From Mageeibacillus sp. UBA6976 (GTDB taxonomy: Bacteria > Bacillota > Clostridia > Saccharofermentanales > Saccharofermentanaceae), in contig DJYO01000013.1 of the NCBI GenBank assembly GCA_002450155.1, positions 124,001 through 188,000 on the forward strand: DNA of 64,000 nucleotides, written 5' to 3'. The notes below the pieces were generated by a model. That model saw only the letters and a list, made by a program, of their open reading frames with translations, ran no database searches and was not told the origin of the DNA. Of the stretch, positions 1-9,111 are shown piece by piece (the first letter of the stretch is position 1; each line of letters begins with the position of its first letter). The position numbers and the translations under genes are program-made.

Positions 1-209
1 TGCATGACCTCCACATTCTGCAGGTCCTCACCTGCTATCGAGCGTTCGATCAGATCGACTCTCTCATCGGGAGTAAACATGGGGTTCTTGTTGGCATTCT
101 CCATAACGGCAATGACAAGCTTATCGCAAAGCCTGGATGCACGCCTTGCAATATCACGGTGACCTCTGGTAAACGGGTCGAATGTTCCCGGGAATAGCAT
201 TACCTTCAA
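1..209 (-). CDS. coaD: Phosphopantetheine adenylyltransferase (CoaD), N-terminal part, cut by window edge
   Basis: CoaD transfers AMP from ATP to 4'-phosphopantetheine, the penultimate step of coenzyme A synthesis, in the cytosol. About 69 N-terminal residues are visible and hold the nucleotidyltransferase signature PGTFDPFTRGH, matching the family's PGSFDPVTNGH; the rest lies beyond the left edge. I place the start at a TTG (209-207) because it is preceded by AGAGGGG at a good distance and gives the usual MK-hydrophobic-PGTFDP opening; an ATG three codons later is the alternative. It follows rsmD on the same strand with a short gap, the common rsmD-coaD pairing. Confidence 0.93.
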   Translation of the reverse strand, partial: MKVMLFPGTFDPFTRGHRDIARRASRLCDKLVIAVMENANKNPMFTPDERVDLIERSIAGEDLQNVEVM

Positions 210-224
210 AAGCCTAAACCCCTC

Positions 225-794
225 TTAATCTTTATTCTTAAAGAATGTTATCACTGTAAGCCCGTAACTACAAGAACGAAACTGTTCAAGCGCCATCTCG
301 GACTCTCTTGGCGGCATATCCTTAGAGTGTTCGACAATAAGTATACCATCCTCCTTAAGAAGCCCTCCCTGGAGGATAACCTCCGAAGCCTGATGCGCAA
401 GGTCAGGAACTAACCTGTACGGCGGGTCCATAAATATAATATCAAATTTCGAGCCATTTGTTGCAAGCATTTCAAGAGTTGGGATAATGCTGCCCTTTAT
501 GACCCTTAAACTGTCAGAGTCTTCCATACGGATCTTGCTTATATTGTTCTTCATTATCCGGACGGCATCCTGGCTCTTATCTACGAGGATGGCGCTGTTT
601 GCTCCTCTGGATATGGCTTCTATACCTATCTGGCCTGACCCTGCACAAAGATCTAAAAAATCAGAATCCGGGACCCTTGCCTGGATTATGGAGAACAAGG
701 CTTCCTTAACCTTGTCTGTGGTGGGGCGTGTCTTCTCCCCTTTGGGAGCTTCAAGGATAGTTCCTCTAAACATACCCGTAACTACTCTCGGCAT
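225..794 (-). CDS. rsmD: 16S rRNA (guanine(966)-N(2))-methyltransferase RsmD
   Basis: RsmD methylates G966 of 16S rRNA in the 30S subunit using S-adenosylmethionine. The protein (189 aa from the chosen start) opens with MPRVVTGMFRG, typical of the family, has the SAM-binding segment FLDLCAGSGQIGIEA and the catalytic DPPY motif (FMDPPYRL). A start nine codons upstream is open but would sit inside recG; the ATG at 794 has GGAGG at suitable spacing and overlaps nothing but the recG stop region. It is the next gene after recG and precedes coaD, a standard Firmicutes order. Confidence 0.95.
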   Translation of the reverse strand: MPRVVTGMFRGTILEAPKGEKTRPTTDKVKEALFSIIQARVPDSDFLDLCAGSGQIGIEAISRGANSAILVDKSQDAVRIMKNNISKIRMEDSDSLRVIKGSIIPTLEMLATNGSKFDIIFMDPPYRLVPDLAHQASEVILQGGLLKEDGILIVEHSKDMPPRESEMALEQFRSCSYGLTVITFFKNKD

Positions 795-795
795 A

Positions 796-2940
796 TCACA
801 TAGCCTCCATCTTATGTGCAAATCTCAGTTCATACAAAGTATTTATAGCAGTCTTAAGACTGCTGGCTTCTTCCCCGCCCTTATCGAAAACACGGTTTAC
901 CGCATCGCATGCTTCCTGGGCCAGACTCATATCAGTATAAAGGTTGGCAGCTCTAAGCTGGGGGATACCATGCTGCCTGGTCCCGAAGAAGTCTCCCGGG
1001 CCTCTTAATTCAAGATCCTTGGATGCAAGCTCAAATCCGTCATCAGATTCGCACATCATCTTCATTCGGGTAAGAGCAAGCTCTGACCTTGACTCGGATA
1101 CGAGAACGCAGAAAGCTTTTGAGCTGCCTCTGCCTATACGGCCTCTTAATTGGTGAAGAGTAGACAGGCCGAACCTGTCTGCATCCATGATGACCATGAC
1201 ATTGGCATTGGGATTATCTACACCAACCTCTATGACCGTGGTGGATACCAGGATCTTGATCTCACCACTTATAAAGCGCTCCATTACACTGAGCTTCTGC
1301 TGCTCGTTCATGGAGCCGTATAATACCTCGGTCCTGTATTGGGAAGTAATGCCTGTCTTATCCAGCTTCTCCTTCATCTGGAATATGCTGGTGATCCCTG
1401 AATCAGGTATGTCCGAATACCGGGTTACGCTGTTGGGGTCTAACTGTTCGTCGTCTATCTTGGCGCAGACCACATAAGCCTGCTCCCCTGCTTCAAGCTT
1501 GCTGCGGATTATATCCTGTATATCTGCAGAGTCCTTGGAGGGTACGAACCAGGTAGTTATCTTCTGCCTGCCCTTAGGTTTCTGCCTTATGATGGAAGTC
1601 GCCATATCACCATATAAGACAAGAGCAAGTGTCCTGGGGATAGGGGTAGCTGTCATTACCAGATTGTGGACGCTGTTTACACCGGTTACATCATCATGCT
1701 TTATAAGCAGTTTCTCTCTCTGTTTAACACCGAATCTGTGCTGCTCGTCAGCTATTACGAGAGCAAGATCCTTGAACCTTATGTCATCAGTAAGAAGGGC
1801 ATGTGTTCCGATTATTACCGAAGCCTGGCCGTCCTCAAGCTGCTCCTTGATCTCTGATTTGACCGTACTCTTGGTCTTGCCGAGGAGCAATACCACATTA
1901 ATGCCGCTGCCATCAAGAAGCTTTACAGCGGTATCGTAATGCTGCTTGGCAAGTACCGATGTCGGTGCCAGAAGGACTGACTGCTTGCCCATAAGAGCGG
2001 TCATTGCCATGGTAAGTATCGCAACTGCTGTCTTGCCTGAACCGACATCGCCCTGGACAAGTCTGTTCATAGGAGTGCTCTTCTGAAGGTCTGCCTGGAT
2101 CTCCCTAACGGCCTTTATCTGATCTTCGGTCAGTTTAAAACCGAGATGGGATATTATCCCCTTCCATCTTGTCTTAACAGATTCGCTTAGAGAATCAGAG
2201 CCTGAAGGGATAACCCGCTCCGCGATCTCTCCCTCTGTCTGTCCCTGGGCTGCAAGCTTCATGCCGATGCCAAGGAGTATGAGTTCTTCGTAAGCTATCT
2301 GCCTTCTGGCCTTCTCCGATTCCTCCAGTGACTTAGGGAAATGCACATTATAGTAGGCCGTGGCAGGATCTGAAAACCCCTCCTTCAGCATTATCTCCTG
2401 AGGGATCACATTAACGAGCTGATCACCGCAAAGCTCAAGGGCTGTCTTGATCCATTTAGGAAGAAAGTTCGGCTTAAGTCCCTCGGTGAGATGATAAACA
2501 GGTTTTACCAGTTCGTCTGAATTGACCTTACTCTTCTTCTCTATATAAGGGTTTACAAGCTGAAGCCTGCCGCTGAATATGGTAACCTTGCCATGGACAA
2601 AGCACTCATCACCTACGGCAAACTTGCGCGTTATATAAGGCGAATTAAAGAATGTGAGCAGGATACGCTTATACCCGTCTCCCACATAGAAGGTGGTTGG
2701 CCTTGCCTTGCTCCTGATATTTGTATTTGGGCTGGTCATGACAACGCAGGCAAAGGATATCTCATCTCCCTCGCAAGCCTCGTAAACATTGCTTATATTG
2801 CTCCAGTCGTTATACCTGAACGGCAGGAAGCTGATAAGATCGTAGACAGTGGTTATATCAAGTCTTGCAAGCTTATCTGCGGCAGCAGGACCTATGCCTG
2901 CAATACTCGTTACCGGACTTGATAAAGTAACTCTAGCCAT
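796..2940 (-). CDS. recG: ATP-dependent DNA helicase RecG
   Basis: RecG is a superfamily 2 helicase that remodels stalled forks and Holliday junctions. The 714-aa protein has the N-terminal wedge/OB domain, Walker A in QGDVGSGKTAVA, the DEQH box (IADEQHRFG), motif III MTATPIPRTLAL and the C-terminal QLRGRIGRG arginine-finger region. Length is near the family norm. Its ATG overlaps the nth stop by one base (TGATG) after a GGAGGATC ribosome binding site, so the two are translationally coupled. Confidence 0.97.
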   Translation of the reverse strand: MARVTLSSPVTSIAGIGPAAADKLARLDITTVYDLISFLPFRYNDWSNISNVYEACEGDEISFACVVMTSPNTNIRSKARPTTFYVGDGYKRILLTFFNSPYITRKFAVGDECFVHGKVTIFSGRLQLVNPYIEKKSKVNSDELVKPVYHLTEGLKPNFLPKWIKTALELCGDQLVNVIPQEIMLKEGFSDPATAYYNVHFPKSLEESEKARRQIAYEELILLGIGMKLAAQGQTEGEIAERVIPSGSDSLSESVKTRWKGIISHLGFKLTEDQIKAVREIQADLQKSTPMNRLVQGDVGSGKTAVAILTMAMTALMGKQSVLLAPTSVLAKQHYDTAVKLLDGSGINVVLLLGKTKSTVKSEIKEQLEDGQASVIIGTHALLTDDIRFKDLALVIADEQHRFGVKQREKLLIKHDDVTGVNSVHNLVMTATPIPRTLALVLYGDMATSIIRQKPKGRQKITTWFVPSKDSADIQDIIRSKLEAGEQAYVVCAKIDDEQLDPNSVTRYSDIPDSGITSIFQMKEKLDKTGITSQYRTEVLYGSMNEQQKLSVMERFISGEIKILVSTTVIEVGVDNPNANVMVIMDADRFGLSTLHQLRGRIGRGSSKAFCVLVSESRSELALTRMKMMCESDDGFELASKDLELRGPGDFFGTRQHGIPQLRAANLYTDMSLAQEACDAVNRVFDKGGEEASSLKTAINTLYELRFAHKMEAM

Positions 2941-3575
2941 CAGATCCTCCTAAGACAGAAAGAATTAAGAGGACAACTGTCACACTTAGGCGCCCTTGCC
3001 GTGCAGTATTCCCTGCCGAGATCTACAGCAAGATGTCCTATTGCGATCCATTCATCCTCTTTAAATACCTTCATCATATCACGTTCAACGTTAACAGGGT
3101 TATCTGATGCCGTGATGCCTATGCGCTTCATTACACGCTTGCAATGGGTGTCCACTACTATTGCAGGTATGGAATAGACCTCCCCTACTATGAGGTTTGC
3201 GATCTTTCTGCCTATGCCTGGAACCTTCATGAGTTCATCTGTATCATGAGGGATCTCATATCCCCATTCATGAGTAAATCTGGTTATAAAGATCTTGATG
3301 GAATTGGCCTTGGCCTTATAAAGACCGCATGGCCTGATGATCTCTTCTATCCTTTTTATATCGGCACCGTCAAGCTTATCCGGATCATCAAATTCGGCAA
3401 AGAGCTCACTTGCCGTAATATTGACCCTGACATCGGTGCACTGGGCAGATAAGATACCTCTTATCGCAAGTCTATATGGCTCATCGAAATCAAGAGAGCA
3501 GGCTGAATCCGGGAATGCCTCATTAAGAGCATCCCATGTCCGCCTTGAAAGTGTCTGTTTGGATATACGGGGCAT
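2940..3575 (-). CDS. nth: Endonuclease III, DNA glycosylase/AP lyase
   Basis: Endonuclease III excises oxidised pyrimidines and cleaves the abasic site. Visible features: helix-hairpin-helix VPGIGRKIAN with the catalytic lysine, the catalytic aspartate in VVDTHCKRV, and the C-terminal iron-sulfur ligands in the spacing C-x6-C-x2-C-x5-C (CTARAPKCDSCPLNSFC). The open frame runs 24 codons further upstream into the kinase gene; I prefer the ATG at 3575, giving MPRISKQTLSRR and a 211-aa protein of normal length. It lies two bases after the kinase stop and is coupled to recG. Confidence 0.95.
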   Translation of the reverse strand: MPRISKQTLSRRTWDALNEAFPDSACSLDFDEPYRLAIRGILSAQCTDVRVNITASELFAEFDDPDKLDGADIKRIEEIIRPCGLYKAKANSIKIFITRFTHEWGYEIPHDTDELMKVPGIGRKIANLIVGEVYSIPAIVVDTHCKRVMKRIGITASDNPVNVERDMMKVFKEDEWIAIGHLAVDLGREYCTARAPKCDSCPLNSFCLRRI

Positions 3576-3576
3576 A

Positions 3577-5130
3577 TTATTCCTCTTCGGGAGGGAACGG
3601 GAACGAGAACAGGAACTTGGCTCCGCCAAGCTCAGTGCCCTCCTCACAGGTTATGGTCTGACCATGACCTGCCAGGATCTGCTTGCAGATATAAAGACCA
3701 AGTCCGAAGCCCTCCACCTTACGCGATGGATCGGCCTTAAAGAAACTCTCGAAGATCCTGGTCCTCTTGCTCTCTTCAACGCCGGCTCCGGAATCCTCAA
3801 CGGAGATCCAGATCTTACGCTGCTTTTTGTCACTCAATGTGGAGATCTTGATGATGCCTCCCTGGGGAGTGAACTTGATAGCATTGGTCACGATATTGAT
3901 GATGACCCTGCAGAGCTGCTGGGCTTCACCATATGCATCTATATCAGGTCCCGGATCAAGAGATCTTATCACCTGTATATTCTTATCAGTGAGCTGAGCT
4001 TCAAGATTATCCACGATATCATTTATCATGTCGCTGATATTGAATGACTCCATCATGGAGGTATCCACATGAGACAGTGACGAAGCCTCCGTCATCTGGG
4101 TTACCAGTGTGCGGATACGGCCGACCTGCTGCTTGATGAGCTCTAAGTAATGGTCCGTCTTTTCGGGCGGGATGGTGCCGTCTAACATGGCTGTGACAAA
4201 GCCGTTGATGGATGTAAGCGGCGTCCTTATATCGTGGGCTATGGATGATATGAACATCTCCCTGTCCCTCTCCTGATGCTCCAGGGATTCGATCATATTA
4301 TTAACGGTCTTGCCCATGTCGTTAAACTCAGAGGAGACTGAGAAATTGGTATAGTCCTCCGGCTCGGCATAACGCCTGGGAACCCTTACCGTAAGATCGC
4401 CCTCTGCGACCCTTGATATGGCGTTGGAGATCGCCTTGATGGGTACAAGGCTCATATAAACAAATACAGCATATAAGACTATCGCAATGACCATCGCTAT
4501 CATGGCAGGAAGGAAGATAACATAGAGGTATTCCTCTCTCGTGCCGTATGTGGTCTCGTAGTTATGGACGATGCAGTAATAAGGAGTATCCTGCACAGGA
4601 TAACAGGACATGGCAGTCACCACCTGCGCATTCTTGGTCTGAACCAGGTTGCCGTCATCCCTGCCCGTTGCGCTGATCAATTCCAGGGCAGCTTCGTCGG
4701 TGATGTAGGTCTTGCCGCCGTCAAGTGTAACCGTGGGGAGGATGTCGTCTGTAGATTCAAGATAATAGCTCCTGCAGTATACCCTGCCCTCACTGTCTAC
4801 CAGATAGATAGAACCGTAATCACGGTACATCTGGGAATTGATAAGACGGTCCACGATACGGGAATTGGAGAAATTATCAGACCCGTCATTATCCATGGTA
4901 TAGACAAAGCTCTTGGGCTCCGGGGATATTACGGCCCTAATGTCCTCAGCTATGGAAAAAGCCGTCTTATCGGTTCCGGTCGCTACGGAAGTGACAAGGC
5001 GGTTATACATATTCTCATATGACAGGAACAGCAGAACAGCAAAGACAACGATCGTCGTGAATACCAGGAAAGAGATGATAAACACGGCAAAATTAGATGA
5101 GAATCTCTTGCCTTCTACTTTGGGAGCCAT
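3577..5130 (-). CDS. Membrane sensor histidine kinase (HAMP-HisKA-HATPase)
   Basis: 517-aa two-component sensor. Order seen: TM helix about residues 13-37, an extracytoplasmic sensor of about 160 residues, second TM about 198-225, HAMP linker, HisKA with the phospho-acceptor His299 in SSIAHDIRTPLTS, then the HATPase_c N box (NIVTNAIKF), G1 (DSGAGV) and G2 (GFGLGLYI). It follows its response regulator by three bases. The ribosome binding site is weak, which fits translational coupling. The architecture resembles PhoR/WalK-like kinases, but the stimulus and targets cannot be read from the sequence. Genes downstream are DNA repair, not obvious targets. Confidence 0.93.
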   Translation of the reverse strand: MAPKVEGKRFSSNFAVFIISFLVFTTIVVFAVLLFLSYENMYNRLVTSVATGTDKTAFSIAEDIRAVISPEPKSFVYTMDNDGSDNFSNSRIVDRLINSQMYRDYGSIYLVDSEGRVYCRSYYLESTDDILPTVTLDGGKTYITDEAALELISATGRDDGNLVQTKNAQVVTAMSCYPVQDTPYYCIVHNYETTYGTREEYLYVIFLPAMIAMVIAIVLYAVFVYMSLVPIKAISNAISRVAEGDLTVRVPRRYAEPEDYTNFSVSSEFNDMGKTVNNMIESLEHQERDREMFISSIAHDIRTPLTSINGFVTAMLDGTIPPEKTDHYLELIKQQVGRIRTLVTQMTEASSLSHVDTSMMESFNISDMINDIVDNLEAQLTDKNIQVIRSLDPGPDIDAYGEAQQLCRVIINIVTNAIKFTPQGGIIKISTLSDKKQRKIWISVEDSGAGVEESKRTRIFESFFKADPSRKVEGFGLGLYICKQILAGHGQTITCEEGTELGGAKFLFSFPFPPEEE

Positions 5131-5133
5131 GAA

Positions 5134-5847
5134 TTATTTTGTCTCGAACTTGTAGCCCTTGCTCCAGACAGTCTTGATGCACCAGTTATCTTCTCTGTCA
5201 GGGTTCTCGATCTTCTCCCTGATCCTCTTGATATGTACATCAACAGTCCTGGATTCACCATAGAAATCATAACCCCAAACATTCTCAAGGAGCTGCTCTC
5301 TTGTGAATACTCTGTTGGGATTTGACGCCAGGAAGAAAAGGAGTTCAAGCTCCTTGGGAGGCATATAGATCTCTTTGCCGTCAACGGTTACAACATAACG
5401 TACCTTATCGACGGAGAACCCGGGATATGTGATCACATCCTGGCTCTGGGGCTGAGATGAACTTGTATTGGAATCGCGCTTCTCTGTACGTCTTAAGACA
5501 GCCTTGACCCTGGCAAGGACTTCCTTAGGCTCAAAGGGCTTGGGAACATAATCGTCAGCTCCAAGTTCAAGGCCGATGATCTTATCAAGAGTGTCTGTTC
5601 TGGCAGTGAGCATGATGATCGGTGTATCAGATGTCTTACGGATCTCACGGCAGATATCATTACCGTCCATTCCGGGGAGCATCAGATCGAGGATCACGAT
5701 ATCAGGATTGCAGGATTCAAAAGTAGGAACTGCCTTGTCACCCTGCATACATGTAAATACCTGATAACCTTCTTTCTCAAAATAGAGCTTCAGGACCTCG
5801 ATAATACTCGCATCATCATCAACAAGTAAAACTTTAACTGCTGCCAT
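5134..5847 (-). CDS. OmpR/PhoB-family response regulator
   Basis: 237-aa two-component regulator partnered with the kinase just downstream. The receiver domain (about 1-120) has the acidic pair VDDD, phospho-acceptor Asp54 in ILDLMLPGMDG, the T in MLTART and K in PKPFEPKE. A linker about 122-140 is Ser/Gln-rich (SNTSSSQPQSQ). The C-terminal winged helix has the typical LELLFFLASNPNRVFTREQ and RTVDVHIKRIREKI segments. The start ATG is preceded by AGGGGTGATC. It lies in the run downstream of ftsZ-nrdR, a less common location. Confidence 0.95.
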   Translation of the reverse strand: MAAVKVLLVDDDASIIEVLKLYFEKEGYQVFTCMQGDKAVPTFESCNPDIVILDLMLPGMDGNDICREIRKTSDTPIIMLTARTDTLDKIIGLELGADDYVPKPFEPKEVLARVKAVLRRTEKRDSNTSSSQPQSQDVITYPGFSVDKVRYVVTVDGKEIYMPPKELELLFFLASNPNRVFTREQLLENVWGYDFYGESRTVDVHIKRIREKIENPDREDNWCIKTVWSKGYKFETK

Positions 5848-5878
5848 TTGATCACCCCTAATCTAGCTGTAATTAATC

Positions 5879-6337
5879 TTATAACGTCTCACCGGATATC
5901 TTCTTGACTTCCTCTGCAAAAGACTCCGGGTTGGTAAAGTCTTTGTAAACCGATGCAAAACGCACATAAGCAACTTTATCCTTGACATAAAGTTGCTCCA
6001 TTATGTACTCACCGATCTTGTGGCTGCTTATCTCCCTCTTGGGATTGTTATTGACTTCGTCAGTAATGGCAGAGACGATGGCTTGCATCTCCTCCTCGGT
6101 GACGGGTCTCTTTGAACAAGCAACCATAAGGCTGTTTAATATCTTAGTCTCGTTGTATGCCTGCTTTGTGCCGTCCTTCTTAACGACCTTGGGAACAAGT
6201 CCCTCGATTCTCTCAATAGTGGAGAAACGGTAATTGCATTCAGTGCATTCACGCCTTCTTCTAATCTCAAAGCCGTCAGAAGAGGCGCGTGAATCTAATA
6301 CTCTGTCGTTACTGGAACCACAGGCGGGACAGATCAT
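5879..6337 (-). CDS. nrdR: Transcriptional repressor NrdR of ribonucleotide reductase genes
   Basis: NrdR is an ATP/dATP-sensing repressor of ribonucleotide reductase operons. The 152-aa protein has the N-terminal zinc ribbon with CPAC and CTEC pairs, the basic RRRRECTEC stretch, and an ATP-cone domain (VVKKDGTKQAYNETKI onward). Length and layout match the family. It begins three bases after ftsZ, so it is co-transcribed with it. No ribonucleotide reductase gene is in this window. Confidence 0.97.
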   Translation of the reverse strand: MICPACGSSNDRVLDSRASSDGFEIRRRRECTECNYRFSTIERIEGLVPKVVKKDGTKQAYNETKILNSLMVACSKRPVTEEEMQAIVSAITDEVNNNPKREISSHKIGEYIMEQLYVKDKVAYVRFASVYKDFTNPESFAEEVKKISGETL

Positions 6338-6340
6338 TAA

Positions 6341-7753
6341 TTACTGACCATCCTTACCAAACATAAACCAGGGCTTAGCAGACTTCTGCTGAGGTCTCTC
6401 CTCAACGTTAGGTGTAACGTTGGGCTGAGGTCTTCCGCCTACCTGGGGCTGAACAGGCTGCTGAGGCTGAACCGGCTGCTGCATAGGTTCAGCTGCCTGA
6501 GGCTGAGGCTGAACATTTATAGGCTGAACCGGCTGTACAGGAGCCTGGGGCTGAACCTGAGGCTGAGGCTGAACAGGTCTGTTATTAACTGACTCATCTC
6601 CGAATCTGAAACCGGGCTGAGGTCTTACCTGAGGCTGAACAGGAGCCTGCTCCTGCTGCTGAGCCTGGGGCCTGGGTGTATATTCTGTTCTCGGGGGCTG
6701 AGCCTGAGGCTGTCTGCTTGTGATGATGGTAGCATTCTCACGGGAGAGAACTGATGTGCTTGCTCTGTGTCCTACAGAAGCATTTACAGTATTCTCGAAG
6801 CCGGATGCGATAACAGTGATCATGAGCTCGTCCTCTAAGGAGTCGTCGATAACAGCACCGACAATGATCTCTGCTTCAGGAGAAGCCTCCTGTCTTACGA
6901 TGGATGACGCTGCATCGATCTCAGAGAGTCTCATGCCGCGTCCGCCTGTAAAGTTAACGATAACACCTGTAGCGCCTTCAATAGTTGTATCGAGGAGAGG
7001 TGAATTGATTGCCTGCTTGATAGCAACCTGGGCTCTGTCCTCACCGCTTGCACGGCCGATACCCATGTGGCAGATACCTGCATCCTTCATTACTCTTGTA
7101 ACATCTGCAAGGTCGAGATTGATGAGACCGGGGATAGCTACGAGGTCTGAGATACCAGCTACACCGAACTTAAGAACCTGATCTGCCATATTGAATGCTT
7201 CTTCGAAGCTTGTATTGTCATCTACTACGTCAAGGAGCTTGTCATTGGATACAACGATAAGTGAATCAACTGACTTCTGAAGCTCTCTAATACCTCTCTC
7301 GGCATTTGCTGCTCTCTTCGCACCTTCGAATGTAAAAGGAGTTGTAACAACTGCTACTGTAAGGATGCCGAGATCTCTTGCGATCTGTGCTACGACAGGA
7401 GCAGCTCCTGTACCTGTACCGCCGCCCATGCCGGCTGTAATGAACAACATATCTGTATTGGAGATGGCTTCTGCGATCTCGTCTCTTGACTCCTCAGCTG
7501 ACTTCTCGCCAACGCTGGGATCTGCGCCGCATCCAAGGCCTCTGGTGACTTTCTCACCGATCTGGATCTTAACTTCTGCCTTGTTCTTGGCAAGAGCCTG
7601 ATTATCTGTGTTGATCGCAATAAAAGTAACGCCCTGGACGCCGCTCTCAACCATTCGGTTTACAGCGTTGCTTCCGCCGCCGCCTACGCCTATAACCTTA
7701 ATAGCTGCGACATTTGACTCGTCCATTGAATAGCTATGCTTGCTCTCAGACAT
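6341..7753 (-). CDS. ftsZ: Cell division protein FtsZ
   Basis: FtsZ is the tubulin-like GTPase that forms the division ring. The core (about 1-320) carries GVGGGGSNAVNRM, the tubulin signature GGGTGTGAAP and the T7-loop region ending in VIVNFTGG. The remaining ~130 residues are a long Pro/Gln-rich linker (PQPQVQPQAPVQ type), followed by KSAKPWFMFGKDGQ at the end. The usual C-terminal FtsA/SepF-binding peptide (DIPxFLR-like) is not recognisable. The ATG follows GGAGGGC. A promoter with good -35/-10 elements lies at 7832-7860. Confidence 0.97.
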   Translation of the reverse strand: MSESKHSYSMDESNVAAIKVIGVGGGGSNAVNRMVESGVQGVTFIAINTDNQALAKNKAEVKIQIGEKVTRGLGCGADPSVGEKSAEESRDEIAEAISNTDMLFITAGMGGGTGTGAAPVVAQIARDLGILTVAVVTTPFTFEGAKRAANAERGIRELQKSVDSLIVVSNDKLLDVVDDNTSFEEAFNMADQVLKFGVAGISDLVAIPGLINLDLADVTRVMKDAGICHMGIGRASGEDRAQVAIKQAINSPLLDTTIEGATGVIVNFTGGRGMRLSEIDAASSIVRQEASPEAEIIVGAVIDDSLEDELMITVIASGFENTVNASVGHRASTSVLSRENATIITSRQPQAQPPRTEYTPRPQAQQQEQAPVQPQVRPQPGFRFGDESVNNRPVQPQPQVQPQAPVQPVQPINVQPQPQAAEPMQQPVQPQQPVQPQVGGRPQPNVTPNVEERPQQKSAKPWFMFGKDGQ

Positions 7754-7831
7754 TCTTTTGCCCTCCGTAATATCAAATTCGTTGTTTCTAACCTATCTTT
7801 GTAATAAAGAAATGACTATTAATCATTCTGA

Positions 7832-7860
7832 ATTGTAACCTAAACACAAGTTTCAATCAA
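7832..7860 (-). promoter_or_regulatory. Sigma-A-type promoter of ftsZ-nrdR
   Basis: Reading the minus strand: -35 TTGATT (860-855), 17-bp spacer, -10 TACAAT (837-832). It lies about 75 bp before the ftsZ start and after the terminator of the division cluster, so ftsZ probably has its own transcription unit. Confidence 0.65.
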
Positions 7861-7864
7861 TATA

Positions 7865-7882
7865 TGCAATATCTTTATTGCA
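7865..7882. repeat. 7-bp perfect inverted repeat just upstream of the ftsZ promoter
   Basis: TGCAATA and TATTGCA are separated by TCTT, ending a few bases upstream of the -35 element. This placement is compatible with an activator or repressor site; no known regulator is assigned. Confidence 0.4.
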
Positions 7883-7973
7883 GAATTGTAAAGAAACTCA
7901 CATAATCATTTTAGCATTTTTTCTCAAAAACCATAAAAAAATATTATATTTTATGAAAATATCCTGAAGATCC

Positions 7974-8009
7974 CCCAAAAACCAAAGATGGCCGCCCCCG
8001 GCAGCCATC
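7974..8009 (-). terminator. Intrinsic terminator of the division cluster after ftsQ
   Basis: On the minus strand the stem GATGGC/GCCATC extends inward through GCC/GGC and is followed by TTTGGTTTTTGGGG. The 5' arm overlaps the ftsQ stop codon. Confidence 0.75.
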
Positions 8010-9111
8010 AGTATTCGTCGTAGATATATTCATCACCTGTCATATCAAGAGCCCCGTCACCGGTTACCTTATCGAAGGCATTGGCGTTTATAGCATAAAG
8101 CAGCCAGGCCATATCGTCGTTGATATCCTCTGTATCAGAGAGCTTGATCTGTATGAGGTTTCCCGAAGGCGAATATATGGTAAGGAAGATATAGCCGCTG
8201 GGCAGTATCCTCACCTCCTCCGTGTGGTCGAACATATTGTAATCGCCGCTTACCGAAGCATTATCGGCTGCAAGGATCGCTCCCAGAACGATTATCGCCT
8301 TATTGTAGTCATTCTTGTTCTTGATGGAAACAACGCTTCCCAGATTGATGCTGTCTAACTGCATACCGCAGATAAGAGGTCTTACGTGAGGGGCGTTATC
8401 ACTTGATTCAAGCTCCAATACAAGTCCGTTCCTGTCTAATGCGGCATAGCCGTCAGGTGTCTTGATATATGCGATCTTGCTCCTCTCCTTCACCTTGATG
8501 TAAACGGTAGATGGTATCCTTATGGAAATAGTAATGTCTTCAACATATGGATTGGTTTCCTTGATCTTTCTCTCTGTATTGCCGTAGTTCAGACAGATCA
8601 GATCCCAAAGATTGCCGCTGACTCCGCTCATCAGATGTTTATCGTATTCGAGTCCTGTCATTGCCAGGATCTCTTCATCACTTAATACCACATTGCCTTC
8701 GATCTTAACATTCCTTAACCTGAATGCCGGAAGGAATGCCACAAGACAGACTATCAGGATGATGAGCGATGCCAGGGATATGGCAAGAATAGCAGGACTT
8801 GACAGATGGATCTCCGGGAGATCTATCTCAGGAAGCTTGAACTCCTTCTTGGGAGCAGGCTTGGGTGTCTTTTTGATAACCTTTTTAGGTTCATCAGATA
8901 CTTCGGCCTTCTCTTCTTCCTTCTCTCCTTCGGCAGAGGTTTCCTGTTGGGATTCTTCCTCTTCTGTCCCAGCTTCTTTAGAGTCTTTTTCCTTGATATC
9001 TTCCTTGTCATCAGAAGATGCAGAGTCCTTATCAGGCTCTGTTACTTCGGCATCTTCCTTGGCATCATCTTCAAGATCGCCAAACAGTTTATCAAGTTCG
9101 TTATCGTCCAT
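8008..9111 (-). CDS. ftsQ: Cell division protein FtsQ/DivIB with POTRA domain
   Basis: FtsQ/DivIB is a bitopic septal protein that bridges FtsL and the other late division proteins. The 367-aa protein starts with about 95 very acidic, Lys/Glu/Asp/Ser-rich cytosolic residues, then one TM helix (about 104-128), then the POTRA opening FRLRNVKIEGNVVLSDEEI and the extracytoplasmic beta domain. It is the last gene of the cluster and is coupled to murG by a TAATG overlap. Identity rests on the POTRA motif, topology and position; overall sequence is divergent, as is usual for this family. Confidence 0.88.
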   Translation of the reverse strand: MDDNELDKLFGDLEDDAKEDAEVTEPDKDSASSDDKEDIKEKDSKEAGTEEEESQQETSAEGEKEEEKAEVSDEPKKVIKKTPKPAPKKEFKLPEIDLPEIHLSSPAILAISLASLIILIVCLVAFLPAFRLRNVKIEGNVVLSDEEILAMTGLEYDKHLMSGVSGNLWDLICLNYGNTERKIKETNPYVEDITISIRIPSTVYIKVKERSKIAYIKTPDGYAALDRNGLVLELESSDNAPHVRPLICGMQLDSINLGSVVSIKNKNDYNKAIIVLGAILAADNASVSGDYNMFDHTEEVRILPSGYIFLTIYSPSGNLIQIKLSDTEDINDDMAWLLYAINANAFDKVTGDGALDMTGDEYIYDEY

